A stretch of 64,000 nucleotides of DNA. Origin: Myxococcales bacterium UBA1660 (lineage in GTDB: Bacteria > Myxococcota_A > Polyangia > Polyangiales > Houyiibacteriaceae). Below are positions 1 to 7,590 of the stretch, in pieces. Location: positions 150,572-214,571 of the forward strand of contig DCLA01000005.1 in the NCBI GenBank assembly GCA_002320815.1, given 5' to 3'. The notes below the pieces were generated by a model. The model was not told the DNA's origin and searched no databases. It saw only the letters and a program-made list of their open reading frames with translations. The position numbers and the translations under genes are program-made. How positions within the stretch are numbered: position 1 is the stretch's first letter; every line of letters starts with the position of its first letter.

Positions 1-1
1 C

Positions 2-43
2 CACGGCAGCCACGGCTCGCACGGCTCCCACGGCTCCTGGTAG
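2..43 (+). CDS. 3' end of an upstream (Ser-His-Gly)n-Trp repeat peptide (partial)
   Basis: The first bases read, in one frame, as four His-Gly-Ser units followed by Trp and a TAG stop. This is the same ending as the complete repeat peptide encoded 1.2 kb downstream, so a second, paralogous precursor lies mostly outside the window. Its start, leader and repeat number cannot be seen. The HExxH lipoprotein gene begins 16 bases after its stop, so the two are probably co-transcribed. Serine codons alternate between AGC, TCG and TCC, which argues for selection on the protein repeat and not a simple DNA slippage tract. Confidence 0.8.
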   Translation, partial: HGSHGSHGSHGSW

Positions 44-59
44 CCCCACCGCGGCGCCC

Positions 60-1208
60 GTGACCGGCCTCGGTGTCGTCGTCGCCCGGCTGGTGGCGGT
101 CATCGCGCTGGCGGCGAGCGGCTGCGCGTCGGCGCCCGCTCCGGTCAGCGCACCCACGGCGACGTCATCGCCCTCGCGACCGTGCGATGCCGCCTTCGCC
201 GACGGCGACTTCGCCGAGCTCTTCGACGACCTGCAGCGCGTGGCCGAGGTGGACCCGGTCTGGCCCAGCTTCGACACCCGCGGCCTTCCCCTGGTCCTCG
301 AGGCGCGCACCGCGACCGGCGCCTGCGTGGCCCACGTCGCGGATGGCCGGGTGCTCGCCACCGCGCACACCGACGCGCCCATCGAGAACTCCTTGGGGGT
401 CTTCGGGATCCTGATCACCGCCCGCGCCGACGCGGCCCCGGCCGAGCGCATGGGCTTCCTCGCCGGCGGAGTACCCGAGGTCGTGCTCCGGTCGCTGCGG
501 GACGCCGGCGTGCGGGCGGCCCTGGTCTGGTCCGGCAACGCGGAGACCCTGAGCGCGGCGGGCCTCGGCGAGCCGGCCACCCGAGCCCGAGTGGCGCGGT
601 ACCTGTTGCTGCACGAGTCCTTCCACGTCCAGGCGCTCTTCGGGCCGGTCTTCGCGCCGGGCTGGCCCCGGATTCGCCCCGAGTGGATGGTCCAGGCGGA
701 CCAAGAAGCCCTGACCCGCGAGTGTCTCGGGGACCCCGCCGCCACCCGCGAGCGGGCGATCCTCGCCGACGCGGTGGCGGCGGGCGAGGCCGACGACCTC
801 CCTCGGATGCGGGAGGGCCTCCGGACCTTCGCCGAGGCCCGGGCCGCGCGCTACCGGCGCCTCGCCGCGGTGCGCTTGGCGGCGGGCGAGGCCGAGCTCC
901 CGTGCTGGGTCGCCGAGAGCGTCTGGGAGCTCGACGAAGGCGGCGCCGACCACGCCAGCCTGGTCACCCTGGCCGAGGCGGGGCTCGCGGCGCCCCACCA
1001 GCCCCTTTCGGACTACGTGCGCGGGGATACCGACAACGCGCCCTACTACCATACCGGCGCTGCTCAGCTCTTCGTGCTCGGCCGGCTGGCGCCGGCGCGG
1101 GGAGCGCTCTTCACCGAGCTCCAGACCGCCGAAGCCCCTACCGGAGCTCTGTGGTGTGCGGTCGTCGAGGCCACCGGGGTTCCCTTCGAACCCTGTGCGG
1201 GGCCCTGA
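60..1208 (+). CDS. Lipid-anchored HExxH metalloprotease candidate in the repeat-peptide cluster
   Basis: A 382-residue protein starting at a GTG codon. Residues 1-21 form a lipoprotein signal peptide with lipobox A-A-S-G-C22, followed by an Ala/Pro/Thr/Ser-rich linker, so it should be membrane-anchored and face the periplasm. Residues 185-189 are His-Glu-Ser-Phe-His, a perfect HExxH zinc site, and Glu208 or Glu216 lies at the usual distance for a third ligand. I do not recognise a named peptidase family. The gene sits between two Ser-His-Gly repeat peptide genes, 16 bases after the first and about 57 bases before the second. The position suggests a role in cutting or handling the mature peptide, which is inference. 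It could also be an unrelated envelope peptidase. Confidence 0.75.
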   Translation: MTGLGVVVARLVAVIALAASGCASAPAPVSAPTATSSPSRPCDAAFADGDFAELFDDLQRVAEVDPVWPSFDTRGLPLVLEARTATGACVAHVADGRVLATAHTDAPIENSLGVFGILITARADAAPAERMGFLAGGVPEVVLRSLRDAGVRAALVWSGNAETLSAAGLGEPATRARVARYLLLHESFHVQALFGPVFAPGWPRIRPEWMVQADQEALTRECLGDPAATRERAILADAVAAGEADDLPRMREGLRTFAEARAARYRRLAAVRLAAGEAELPCWVAESVWELDEGGADHASLVTLAEAGLAAPHQPLSDYVRGDTDNAPYYHTGAAQLFVLGRLAPARGALFTELQTAEAPTGALWCAVVEATGVPFEPCAGP

Positions 1209-1252
1209 AGGAAAGCGCGCGCCGGGTCTCGCTCGCCCGCCCCATTTGTTGC

Positions 1253-1258
1253 TAGACT
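1253..1258 (+). promoter_or_regulatory. TAGACT -10 box of the repeat peptide gene
   Basis: TAGACT ends 7 bases before the GTG start of the Ser-His-Gly repeat peptide. No Shine-Dalgarno sequence fits between them, so the transcript probably begins at or next to the start codon. The -35 region is weak. Confidence 0.5.
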
Positions 1259-1265
1259 CCCGGGC

Positions 1266-1574
1266 GTGTCGGATGACGAGTGGGAGGACGCGCTGCCTTC
1301 GTTCGAGAAGGACGCGGCCGGGGCCCTGAGCCCCGAGCACCGCGCCGTCTCCGAACGCGCGCTGCGCAACGCGGACGAGGGGACCGCCTTCGGGGGCGTG
1401 CAGCGCGGGGCGCAGCACTGCTCCCACGGCAGCCACGGATCCCATGGAAGCCACGGCTCGCACGGATCTCATGGATCCCACGGCAGCCATGGGTCCCACG
1501 GGAGCCACGGCTCGCACGGGTCCCACGGCAGCCACGGGTCCCACGGCAGTCACGGCAGCCACGGCTCCTGGTGA
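1266..1574 (+). CDS. Ser-His-Gly repeat RiPP precursor candidate
   Basis: A 102-residue peptide from a GTG start. Residues 1-52 form an acidic, Ala-rich leader-like part ending in His-Cys. Residues 53-100 are exactly sixteen Ser-His-Gly triplets, and the chain ends Ser-Trp. Read in another register the repeat is His-Gly-Ser, which fits the His-Xaa-Ser pattern of HxsA-type peptides that accompany paired radical SAM maturases. There is no signal peptide. Its stop overlaps the GTG start of the next gene, a radical SAM enzyme, in a GTGA arrangement, so the two are translationally coupled. I infer that the histidines and serines are modified by the neighbouring enzymes. Untreated, the tail would still be a 16-histidine metal chelator. 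Codon choice varies from repeat to repeat. Confidence 0.85.
   Translation: MSDDEWEDALPSFEKDAAGALSPEHRAVSERALRNADEGTAFGGVQRGAQHCSHGSHGSHGSHGSHGSHGSHGSHGSHGSHGSHGSHGSHGSHGSHGSHGSW
1422..1571 (+). repeat. Sixteen 9-bp Ser-His-Gly codon repeats
   Basis: Sixteen consecutive units of the form (TCN or AGY)-CAY-GGN end in TCC-TGG. Many neighbouring units pair as AGC-CAC-GGN plus TCC-CAC-GGN, which hints at growth by 18-bp duplications. The synonymous differences show that the peptide sequence has been kept. Confidence 0.95.
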
Positions 1575-2620
1575 ACGAGCTGGGCGCGCCCGAGAAGCTG
1601 CGGCTGCCCTTGGCGGGCCCGAGCTTCGAGCAGCGGGTCGCCCGCAAGCGGGAGCGCGTGCACGTCCTCACCGGCGAGGTGTGCAACAACAACTGCATCT
1701 TCTGCATGGAAGAGGACCGGGAAGGGCGCCGGGTGGTCAACGGGACCACCGACGACGCGCTCCTGGACTGGATCCTGCGCGAGAACCCGGACGCCGAGGA
1801 GATCTGCTTCACCTCCGGGGAGCCCACCACGCGCAAGGAGCTACCCGGCTGGGTGAAGAAGGCCAAGGCGGCGGGGATCCAGCGGATCAGCATCATGACC
1901 AACGCCCGGGCGCTGGCCTACGAGCGCTACGCCAAGGGGCTGGTCGCGGCGGGCATCTCGCGCTTCTACGTGAGCATCCACGGGCACACGGCGAAGCTCC
2001 ACGACTCGCTGGTGCGGACCCCGGGGGCCTTCGAGCAGACCACCGCGGGCATCGCGCACATCGCTCGCCTCGCGCGCTACGGCGTGGAGCTCCACACCTC
2101 GACGGTGCTCACCCGGCGGAATCTCCCGCACCTGCAGCCCATCTACCGGTTCCTGCGGGAGCGCGGCGTGGACCAGGTGGTCTTCAACGTGATGCAGGCC
2201 AACGGGCGGGCGAACACCCACTTCGAGCGCATCTTCCCGACCTATACCGAGACCGGCGCGGCCTTCCGCGAGTTCGTGCTCGCCGAGCAGGAGCGCGAGG
2301 ATCCGGTGATGGCCTTCCTGGTCGACATCCCGCCCTGCGCGACCGAGGGGGTCCCCGACTTCAACCGCGGCTTCGTCGAGTCCTACGTGCACTACGAGCC
2401 CTCGGTGGAGAACCACGGGCAGCAGCTCCCGGGGATGGAGCTCGGCCACGGACCCCAGGGCGACCTGGCCGCGGTCCGCCGGAGCGACCTCGATGGCGCG
2501 GTGCGCACCAAGCGCGACGAGTGCCGGAGCTGCCGCTACGACTCGGTGTGCGAGGGGGTTTGGATGAACTACCTCCGCCGCCACGGCTGGGACGAGCTCC
2601 AGCCGGTGCGGCTACCCTAG
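1571..2620 (+). CDS. Radical SAM enzyme coupled to the repeat peptide
   Basis: A 349-residue AdoMet radical enzyme. I place the start at the GTG that overlaps the precursor stop (GTGA); an upstream extension would read through the precursor in another frame. Cys38, Cys42 and Cys45 form the CxxxCxxC motif that binds the catalytic [4Fe-4S] cluster, followed by a Ser-Gly-Glu-Pro motif of the GGEP type. Near the C-terminus Cys318, Cys321 and Cys327 form Cx2Cx5C, a shortened SPASM/Twitch-type auxiliary cluster site, followed by a Tyr-Leu...Gly...Glu-Leu-x-Pro tail that recurs in the other radical SAM proteins nearby. The overlap makes it the prime candidate maturase of the Ser-His-Gly peptide. It resembles HxsC-type enzymes in layout, but this is inference. 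Confidence 0.88.
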   Translation: MNELGAPEKLRLPLAGPSFEQRVARKRERVHVLTGEVCNNNCIFCMEEDREGRRVVNGTTDDALLDWILRENPDAEEICFTSGEPTTRKELPGWVKKAKAAGIQRISIMTNARALAYERYAKGLVAAGISRFYVSIHGHTAKLHDSLVRTPGAFEQTTAGIAHIARLARYGVELHTSTVLTRRNLPHLQPIYRFLRERGVDQVVFNVMQANGRANTHFERIFPTYTETGAAFREFVLAEQEREDPVMAFLVDIPPCATEGVPDFNRGFVESYVHYEPSVENHGQQLPGMELGHGPQGDLAAVRRSDLDGAVRTKRDECRSCRYDSVCEGVWMNYLRRHGWDELQPVRLP

Positions 2621-2632
2621 CGGGTCGAGCGG

Positions 2633-3223
2633 CTAGACGAGCTCGGCCGCGACTTCGGGAAAGAGGTCGGCCGCCGGACCCGGGTTCCCGGGGGGCCGCG
2701 GGCGGAGCTCGTCGCCGGCGAAGCGCTCCAGGTAGTCGCCGCCCACGCCGGCACATCCTTCGCGGGCGGGGCATCGGGCGCACGCCGCGCCGAAGGCTCG
2801 GGGGTCGGTCGCGAGCACCCGTCCGGTGTGCGGACCCACCAAGCAGAGCGGCATCCCGGCGACGAAGGCCCGCGGGCCCCAGCCGGTCACCGCCCGCAGG
2901 ATCCATGGCGCGGCCATGGTCAATCGAGGACCGAGCGCGTCGAAGCGCTCGCCGCGGACCCGGGGCACCACCAGCACCCAGGCGTCGGCCCCGCGGACCT
3001 GGGCCCCGATGGCCTCCAGGCTGCGCTGGTTCGAGCGGGTCACCCGGGTCACCGCGGTGGTGGGGACCCGCGCCGAGCGCAGCCGCGCGAGGGCCGCGGC
3101 CAGCGAGGCGCCGCGGCCGACCCATTCGTGCTCTTCGGCGCTGGCTCCATCGACGGCGACCGCCAGGCGTTCGCCCTCGTCCGCGGAGATCCAGCGCCCG
3201 TCGACGAGCGCCCAGTGGCTCAC
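2633..3223 (-). CDS. Radical-SAM-derived protein lacking the AdoMet cluster motif
   Basis: A 196-residue protein from a GTG start, 10 bases after the stop of the Cys-rich lipoprotein gene, so the two form an operon. It has no CxxxCxxC motif and cannot carry the catalytic cluster. Cys148, Cys151 and Cys157 make the same Cx2Cx5C motif as the neighbouring radical SAM enzymes, followed by the same tail pattern (Tyr-Leu-x3-Gly-x2-Glu-Leu-x-Pro). The middle looks like half of a TIM-barrel. A very similar module is fused to the C-terminus of the radical SAM protein at 10683-12431, which suggests a partner, scaffold or peptide-binding subunit. The exact role is unknown. Confidence 0.75.
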   Translation of the reverse strand: MSHWALVDGRWISADEGERLAVAVDGASAEEHEWVGRGASLAAALARLRSARVPTTAVTRVTRSNQRSLEAIGAQVRGADAWVLVVPRVRGERFDALGPRLTMAAPWILRAVTGWGPRAFVAGMPLCLVGPHTGRVLATDPRAFGAACARCPAREGCAGVGGDYLERFAGDELRPRPPGNPGPAADLFPEVAAELV

Positions 3224-3233
3224 GCGCGGGGAC

Positions 3234-4775
3234 TCACGGCCAGTCGTAGAGCCCGTTGGAGACCTGCAGCGTGTACTCGTCGCAGCTCGCGGGGACGTCG
3301 GCGCGGGTGACGCGGACGAAGTAGTTCGCGCTGTCGTCCTGGCAGGCGCTCTGGTCGGTGATACGGACGCCGCAGGGGCACTGCCCGCTGAGGCGACCCC
3401 CGAGGTCGGTGCGGAAGTCCGTGGCCCACTTGTACTCCGCGAGGGGCATGTCGCACTCGGCGGTCGCCGCGCAGCTCCCGCGGAGGACTTCCAGCCGGTA
3501 GTTGTCCCCGGGGTTCGTCGTGAAGCGCACGTCCACGTGGTAGTTGTCGCAGGTCGCGTCGGCCGAGTCCTGGCCCAGGAAGCGGTACCAGACCTCGCGA
3601 CCCATCGGCACGCCGTTGCCGCTCGCGGTCACCACGCCGCCGTCGTCCCGGACGGTGCCGAGGTCGATGGCGCTGCCGCAGTCGGCGCCCTGACCCACCG
3701 GCGGGGTGGCCAGGCACTCGCAGCCGTTGTCCGGGGTGCCGTCGACGTCGAAGAAGCCGTCGGGGCAGGCGCAGACGCCGCCGGCCATGCACTCGCCGGC
3801 CATCATCGCGTTGGCGCAGAGGATCCCGGGGTTGCCCTCGTCGACGGTGTCGTCGCAGTCCTCGTCGACGTCGTCGCAGCTCTCCTCGTTGCCGGGGTAG
3901 CGGTCGGCGTTGCTCTCGTCGCAGTCCTCGCTCGCCGGGGACCCGTCCCCGTCGGGGTCGGCGGCGGGCGGGATGCAGCGCCGGTTCCGGCAGATGGCGC
4001 CGTCCAGACATTCGGTGTCGGTCAGGCAGCCCGGGTAGGGCTCGCACATGACCATCGCGTTGCAGAACTCGAACGCCTCGCAGAAGACCCCGCCGCAGCC
4101 GGGCCCGAGGTCGTGGCCGAAGTCCACGCCGAAGTCGACCCCCTGGTCCATGCCCATGTCCCGCGGGCCCATGTCGCCGCCGGTGCTGGTGCAGCCGGCC
4201 TCGGGGTCACAGTAGCTCCCGCTCCCGCAGCTCCCGTCGTCGCCGAAGAGACACACGCCGAAGGCGCAGGTCGGCTCGAGGCACGATTGAACGCCCGAGC
4301 CGCAGTCGTCGTCGAGGGTGCACTCGTCGGGCGGGCAGGTCTCCGGCGTCTCCGGGGTGCAGGTGTTCTCCACGCAGGTCCCGCCGACGCAGGTCAGGTC
4401 GCCGTCGCAGACCACGTCCGCGCAGTCGCGGCTGAAGAGGACGGTCACCGCCAGGTCCCCCTTCACGTCGACGGGCAGCTCGCGCTCGGCCAGCACGCTC
4501 TCGCCGTCCCGCAGCTGGACGTAGAGGGTCTGGCGGCCACTCGCCACGCCGGCGATCTGCGCCACGCGCACGCCGCGGATGTAGGCCTCGGTCGCGGTCG
4601 CGGTGTGGGTCTGCCAACTGTCGGCGCCGACGCGGACCCAGACGGAGTCGAACTCGACGGGCGCGACCCAATCGGTGCGTACGTCGACGGAGAGTTCGTT
4701 GCCGTCGCTGCCCGCGCACGCGCCGAGCGCGAGCGACGCCGCCAGCACGGCCGAGATGAGGCAGCGATCCAACAC
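3234..4775 (-). CDS. MopE-like Cys-rich lipoprotein
   Basis: A 513-residue lipoprotein. I choose the GTG at 4775 because it puts the hydrophobic signal directly at the N-terminus, ending in lipobox L-G-A-C; an ATG at 4823 would add 16 residues. The mature chain has many disulfide-type cysteine pairs, an acidic spacer of Asp-Met-Gly repeats and a block rich in Asp-x-Asp-x-Asp and Cys-Asp-Asp-x-Asp-Glu-Asp-Cys of the MopE putative metal-binding type common in myxobacterial surface proteins. The C-terminal 150 residues look like a beta-rich domain. It is the first gene of an operon with the radical-SAM-derived protein. Whether it is a substrate of the nearby enzymes is open. Confidence 0.8.
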   Translation of the reverse strand: MLDRCLISAVLAASLALGACAGSDGNELSVDVRTDWVAPVEFDSVWVRVGADSWQTHTATATEAYIRGVRVAQIAGVASGRQTLYVQLRDGESVLAERELPVDVKGDLAVTVLFSRDCADVVCDGDLTCVGGTCVENTCTPETPETCPPDECTLDDDCGSGVQSCLEPTCAFGVCLFGDDGSCGSGSYCDPEAGCTSTGGDMGPRDMGMDQGVDFGVDFGHDLGPGCGGVFCEAFEFCNAMVMCEPYPGCLTDTECLDGAICRNRRCIPPAADPDGDGSPASEDCDESNADRYPGNEESCDDVDEDCDDTVDEGNPGILCANAMMAGECMAGGVCACPDGFFDVDGTPDNGCECLATPPVGQGADCGSAIDLGTVRDDGGVVTASGNGVPMGREVWYRFLGQDSADATCDNYHVDVRFTTNPGDNYRLEVLRGSCAATAECDMPLAEYKWATDFRTDLGGRLSGQCPCGVRITDQSACQDDSANYFVRVTRADVPASCDEYTLQVSNGLYDWP

Positions 4776-4852
4776 GTCCGCTAGCCTACCGCATTCGCCG
4801 TGAGGCGACCCCATCGGGCGCATGAATTGGCAGGTGTCCCCTCATGGGGAGG

Positions 4853-5029
4853 TCACCACTTGCCCTTGTAGCCCATCATGTCGCGGACGGCGTCTTCGCT
4901 CATCTCCGCGATCTCGGCTTCTTCCTTGGCGATCTCCACGCAATCCTCGCAGAGGCGCTTGCGCTTGCCGTGGATCTTCACCGAGTGGAGCTCGTCGACT
5001 TCGTCTTCACAGCTGGGGCAGGTCGGCAT
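4853..5029 (-). CDS. 58-residue zinc-ribbon protein
   Basis: A small gene with an excellent GGAGG Shine-Dalgarno 4 bases before the ATG and a TATCCT -10 box further upstream. The product has two CxxC knuckles (Cys4/Cys7 and Cys27/Cys30) spaced as a small zinc ribbon, then an acidic helix rich in Glu and Ile. No signal peptide is present, so it is cytoplasmic. I do not recognise a function. It is divergent from the radical SAM gene at 5086, with which it shares a promoter region of about 56 bases. A regulator or a carrier subunit would both fit. Confidence 0.75.
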   Translation of the reverse strand: MPTCPSCEDEVDELHSVKIHGKRKRLCEDCVEIAKEEAEIAEMSEDAVRDMMGYKGKW

Positions 5030-5073
5030 CGTTCCTCCGCTGCTCAGGATAAGCGATTCGGCGGGTGCCTCGC

Positions 5074-5079
5074 TACACT
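5074..5079 (+). promoter_or_regulatory. TACACT -10 box
   Basis: TACACT ends 6 bases before the GTG at 5086. This spacing matches other leaderless starts in the window and is the reason for choosing that codon and not the GTG at 5065. Confidence 0.45.
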
Positions 5080-5085
5080 CCGCCG

Positions 5086-6012
5086 GTGCTCCTGGACCTG
5101 GTCTTCGACTACGACTGCAACCTCGCCTGCGATTACTGCACGATCACGCCGGCGATGCGGCGGCGCTCGCTGAGCGCGGCCGCGCTCGTGCGCCAGATGC
5201 GGGCGGCGCGGGCCGAGGGGTTCGACCGGGTCTCCTTCACCGGCGGGGAGCCCACGGTGCGGCCCGACCTGGTCCCCCTGGTTCGCGAGGCCGCGCGGCT
5301 CGGCTTCGAGGGGATCGAGGTCCAGTCGAACGGGCTGGTCTATGCCCAGCCCGCCAACGTGGAGCGCCTGGCCGCGGCCGGCGTCACCGAGTGGCACGTC
5401 TCCATCCACACCCACCGCGAAGAGGCCTATGAGCGGCTGGTCCGGCGAGCGGGGACCTTCGCCCTGATGCGCGCCGGGCTGGAGCACCTGGTGGCGCGGG
5501 GGCTCGCGCCGGTGGCCGACCTGATCGTGATGCGCTCCACCCAGGCGCACCTGGCCGGCGCGGTGGACTGGCTCGCGGACCTCGGCGTCCGCGCCGGGCG
5601 CCTGTGGCTGGTCTCCCTCACCGACGGCAACGCCGCGAACGTTGCCTCCCTGCCGCCCATCACCGAGCTCCTCCCCGACGTCTTCGCGGCCTTCGAGCGC
5701 GCGGCGGCCCGGGCCTTCGACCTCCGCTCCCTCCACTTGCCCCACTGTCTGCTGGGTCCCTGGGCGGACCGGGCGCTGGACCCGGCGGCCGGCGGCGTAC
5801 GGGTGGTCACCCCCGACGCGGTCCTCGACCTGCGGGACGCCAAGCTCACCCCCCGTCGCTACGTGCCCGCGTGCGAGGGCTGCCCGGCCCGCGGCGACTG
5901 CCCCGGCCTCCGGCCCGACTACCTGGCTCGGCACGGCGACGGGGAGATCGCCCGGGCTCGCGGCCAGGAGCCCACCCGCGAGGGGCGAGACCGACTCCCG
6001 GTCTTGGGCTGA
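5086..6012 (+). CDS. Radical SAM/Cx2Cx5C enzyme
   Basis: A 308-residue AdoMet radical enzyme from the GTG at 5086; an in-frame GTG at 5065 is possible but lies upstream of the -10 box. Cys11, Cys15 and Cys18 form CxxxCxxC, followed by Thr-Gly-Gly-Glu-Pro at about residue 54 for AdoMet binding. Near the C-terminus a Cx2Cx5C site precedes the Tyr-Leu...Gly...Glu-Ile tail shared with the other enzymes of the cluster. It is shorter than full SPASM enzymes and so probably has one auxiliary cluster at most. Target unknown; its family likeness to the enzyme fused to the repeat peptide suggests the same pathway. Confidence 0.85.
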   Translation: MLLDLVFDYDCNLACDYCTITPAMRRRSLSAAALVRQMRAARAEGFDRVSFTGGEPTVRPDLVPLVREAARLGFEGIEVQSNGLVYAQPANVERLAAAGVTEWHVSIHTHREEAYERLVRRAGTFALMRAGLEHLVARGLAPVADLIVMRSTQAHLAGAVDWLADLGVRAGRLWLVSLTDGNAANVASLPPITELLPDVFAAFERAAARAFDLRSLHLPHCLLGPWADRALDPAAGGVRVVTPDAVLDLRDAKLTPRRYVPACEGCPARGDCPGLRPDYLARHGDGEIARARGQEPTREGRDRLPVLG

Positions 6013-6038
6013 CCGCGACCTGGGCCCATACTCCTCCC

Positions 6039-6521
6039 ATGGCCTCTGCCTCCCCCGAGCTCGTCGTCGCTCTCCGCCGCACGGCCCTGCGCCTGCGCGA
6101 GGGCGTGCGCTACCAGTGGTCGAACTTCGCGGTCTGCAACTGCGGCAACCTCGCCCAGACCATCACCGACATGGACCCGCAGGCGATCTACGCCGCGGCC
6201 ATGGAGCGGCCCGGTGACTGGGGGGAGCAGGCGCGGGAGTATTGCCCGAACAGCGGGCTGGCCATGGACGACATCGTGGGCCGCATCCTCGAGCTGGGCT
6301 TTGAGCCCGAAGACGTGCGCCACCTGGAGCGGCTCTCCCATCCCCACGTGCTCCGGCGCATCCCGGCGGAGCGCCGCCCGCTGAAGCACACCCGCCGCGA
6401 GGACACGGTGCTCTTCATGGAGACCTGGGCCGAGCTCCTCGAGGAGCGGCTCGACGACCTCGGGCGCGAGCGCCTGGCGCGTCTCGAGCGCGAGATGCCC
6501 GCCGAGGAAGCCGCCGCGTGA
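6039..6521 (+). CDS. Conserved-looking protein of unknown function with a Cys-Asn-Cys-Gly motif
   Basis: A 160-residue soluble protein from an ATG preceded at 6 bases by CATACT. It contains Cys-Asn-Cys-Gly-Asn-Leu-Ala at about residue 33 and Glu-Tyr-Cys-Pro-Asn-Ser-Gly further on, which could form a metal site, then a helical, charged C-terminus. No signal peptide or membrane segment is present. Its stop overlaps the GTG of the HD-domain gene (GTGA), so the two proteins are made together. I cannot name the family. Confidence 0.7.
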   Translation: MASASPELVVALRRTALRLREGVRYQWSNFAVCNCGNLAQTITDMDPQAIYAAAMERPGDWGEQAREYCPNSGLAMDDIVGRILELGFEPEDVRHLERLSHPHVLRRIPAERRPLKHTRREDTVLFMETWAELLEERLDDLGRERLARLEREMPAEEAAA

Positions 6522-7069
6522 GCCCCAGCGAGCTGGTCGACCTCCTCGAAGGGTTGGACCCCCTCTCCGAGCTCCCGCGCACCGGGTGGGTGCTCCGCGG
6601 GGTGGCCTCGCCCGAGTCCCTCGCGGCCCACAGCTTCGGCGTGGCGGTCGCCGCGATGGCCATCGTCGACGCGCTCCGCGAGGAGGGCGCCACCGTGGAC
6701 GGCGAACGGGTGCTGCGGATGGCGCTGCTCCACGACGCCGCCGAGGCCAAGACCGGGGACATCCCCATGCCCCGCAAGACCCCGGCGATGCAGGAGGCCC
6801 TGCACGCGATGGAGGCCGCGGTGATCGAGGACCTGCTCCCCGAGCCCTACCGCGCGCTCTGGACCGAAGCCGAGGCCAAGGACTCCCTCGAGGCGCGCAT
6901 CGTCAAGGCGGCCGACAAGGTGCAGATGATGGCCAAGCTGCGGGTCTACGAGCGGCAGCACCGCGGTCGCCTCGACGAGTTCTGGGCCAACCCGAAGAAC
7001 GAGCGGGCCATGGGGTTCCCCTTCGTGGAGCGGGTCTTTCGGGAGATCCGGACCCGCGCCGGCCGCTGA
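6518..7069 (+). CDS. HD-domain phosphohydrolase, YfbR/HDDC2-like
   Basis: A 183-residue HD-superfamily hydrolase. The metal ligands are visible in order: His in Ala-Ala-His-Ser at about residue 39, the His-Asp pair in Leu-Leu-His-Asp at about 71, and Asp in Lys-Ala-Ala-Asp-Lys near 130. Size and arrangement fit the YfbR/HDDC2 group of 5'-deoxynucleotidases, which remove phosphate from deoxynucleoside monophosphates. Translationally coupled to the preceding 160-residue protein. The precise substrate is inferred from the family and could be another nucleotide. Confidence 0.82.
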   Translation: MSPSELVDLLEGLDPLSELPRTGWVLRGVASPESLAAHSFGVAVAAMAIVDALREEGATVDGERVLRMALLHDAAEAKTGDIPMPRKTPAMQEALHAMEAAVIEDLLPEPYRALWTEAEAKDSLEARIVKAADKVQMMAKLRVYERQHRGRLDEFWANPKNERAMGFPFVERVFREIRTRAGR

Positions 7070-7131
7070 GCCGGGCGACCGGGGTTGACCCCGGCGGGAC
7101 CCGGCCGGAAGGTCTCCCGCGGAGGTTCTGG

Positions 7132-7560
7132 ATGGAGCGACGTTGGATCAGTGAGTCCCCGGCGGTGTGGACCGCGGTCAAGGCACGCATCGTGGGTCGC
7201 GCGGAGCCGGGGACCTTCGACGGTCGCTACGCGGAAGCCACCGAGGGCGACCTGATCCCCGGCGAGTGGTGGCGGGTCGAAGAAGACGGGCGCACCGTCG
7301 GCTTCGGCTGGCTCGACGTGGTCTGGGGCGACGCCGAGATCCTCTTGGCCACCGACCCCGCGCATCGCCGCCAGGGCGTCGGCGGGTTCATCCTGGAGCA
7401 CCTGGCCGCCGAGGCCCGAGAGCGCGGGCTCTGCTATCTCTACAACGTCATCCGGGCTACGCACCCGGACCCCGAGCCGGTGCGCGCCTTCCTCGCGAAG
7501 CGCGGCTTCGCCGGCTCCAGCGACGGCCGCCTCCTCAAAGCCGTCACCCGCGACGTCTGA
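7132..7560 (+). CDS. GNAT-family N-acetyltransferase
   Basis: A 142-residue protein with a GGAGG site 6 bases before the ATG. The acetyl-CoA binding signature Arg-Arg-Gln-Gly-Val-Gly-Gly lies at about residue 83, after a beta strand and before a long helix, as in motif A of GNAT enzymes. The N-terminal half is short and acidic. Substrate unknown. It is separated from the HD gene by about 60 bases and may be its own unit. Confidence 0.8.
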   Translation: MERRWISESPAVWTAVKARIVGRAEPGTFDGRYAEATEGDLIPGEWWRVEEDGRTVGFGWLDVVWGDAEILLATDPAHRRQGVGGFILEHLAAEARERGLCYLYNVIRATHPDPEPVRAFLAKRGFAGSSDGRLLKAVTRDV

Positions 7561-7590
7561 CCGCGGCCCTCAACGGACCTCGCCCGTCGC

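Noticed and set aside
165..1562. Long minus-strand open frame with Ala-Val-Gly-Pro-Val repeats
   Set aside because: It is the antisense of the HExxH gene and the Ser-His-Gly repeats. The repeats come from the other strand, and no start signal or domain is present.
1280..1570. N-terminal extension of the first radical SAM protein
   Set aside because: It would read through the repeat peptide gene in another frame as Arg/Pro repeats. The GTGA-overlapping start gives a normal enzyme.
1422..1571. CRISPR or minisatellite reading of the 9-bp repeats
   Set aside because: The unit is too short, has no spacers, stays in frame through 16 copies with synonymous changes, and belongs to a coding region.
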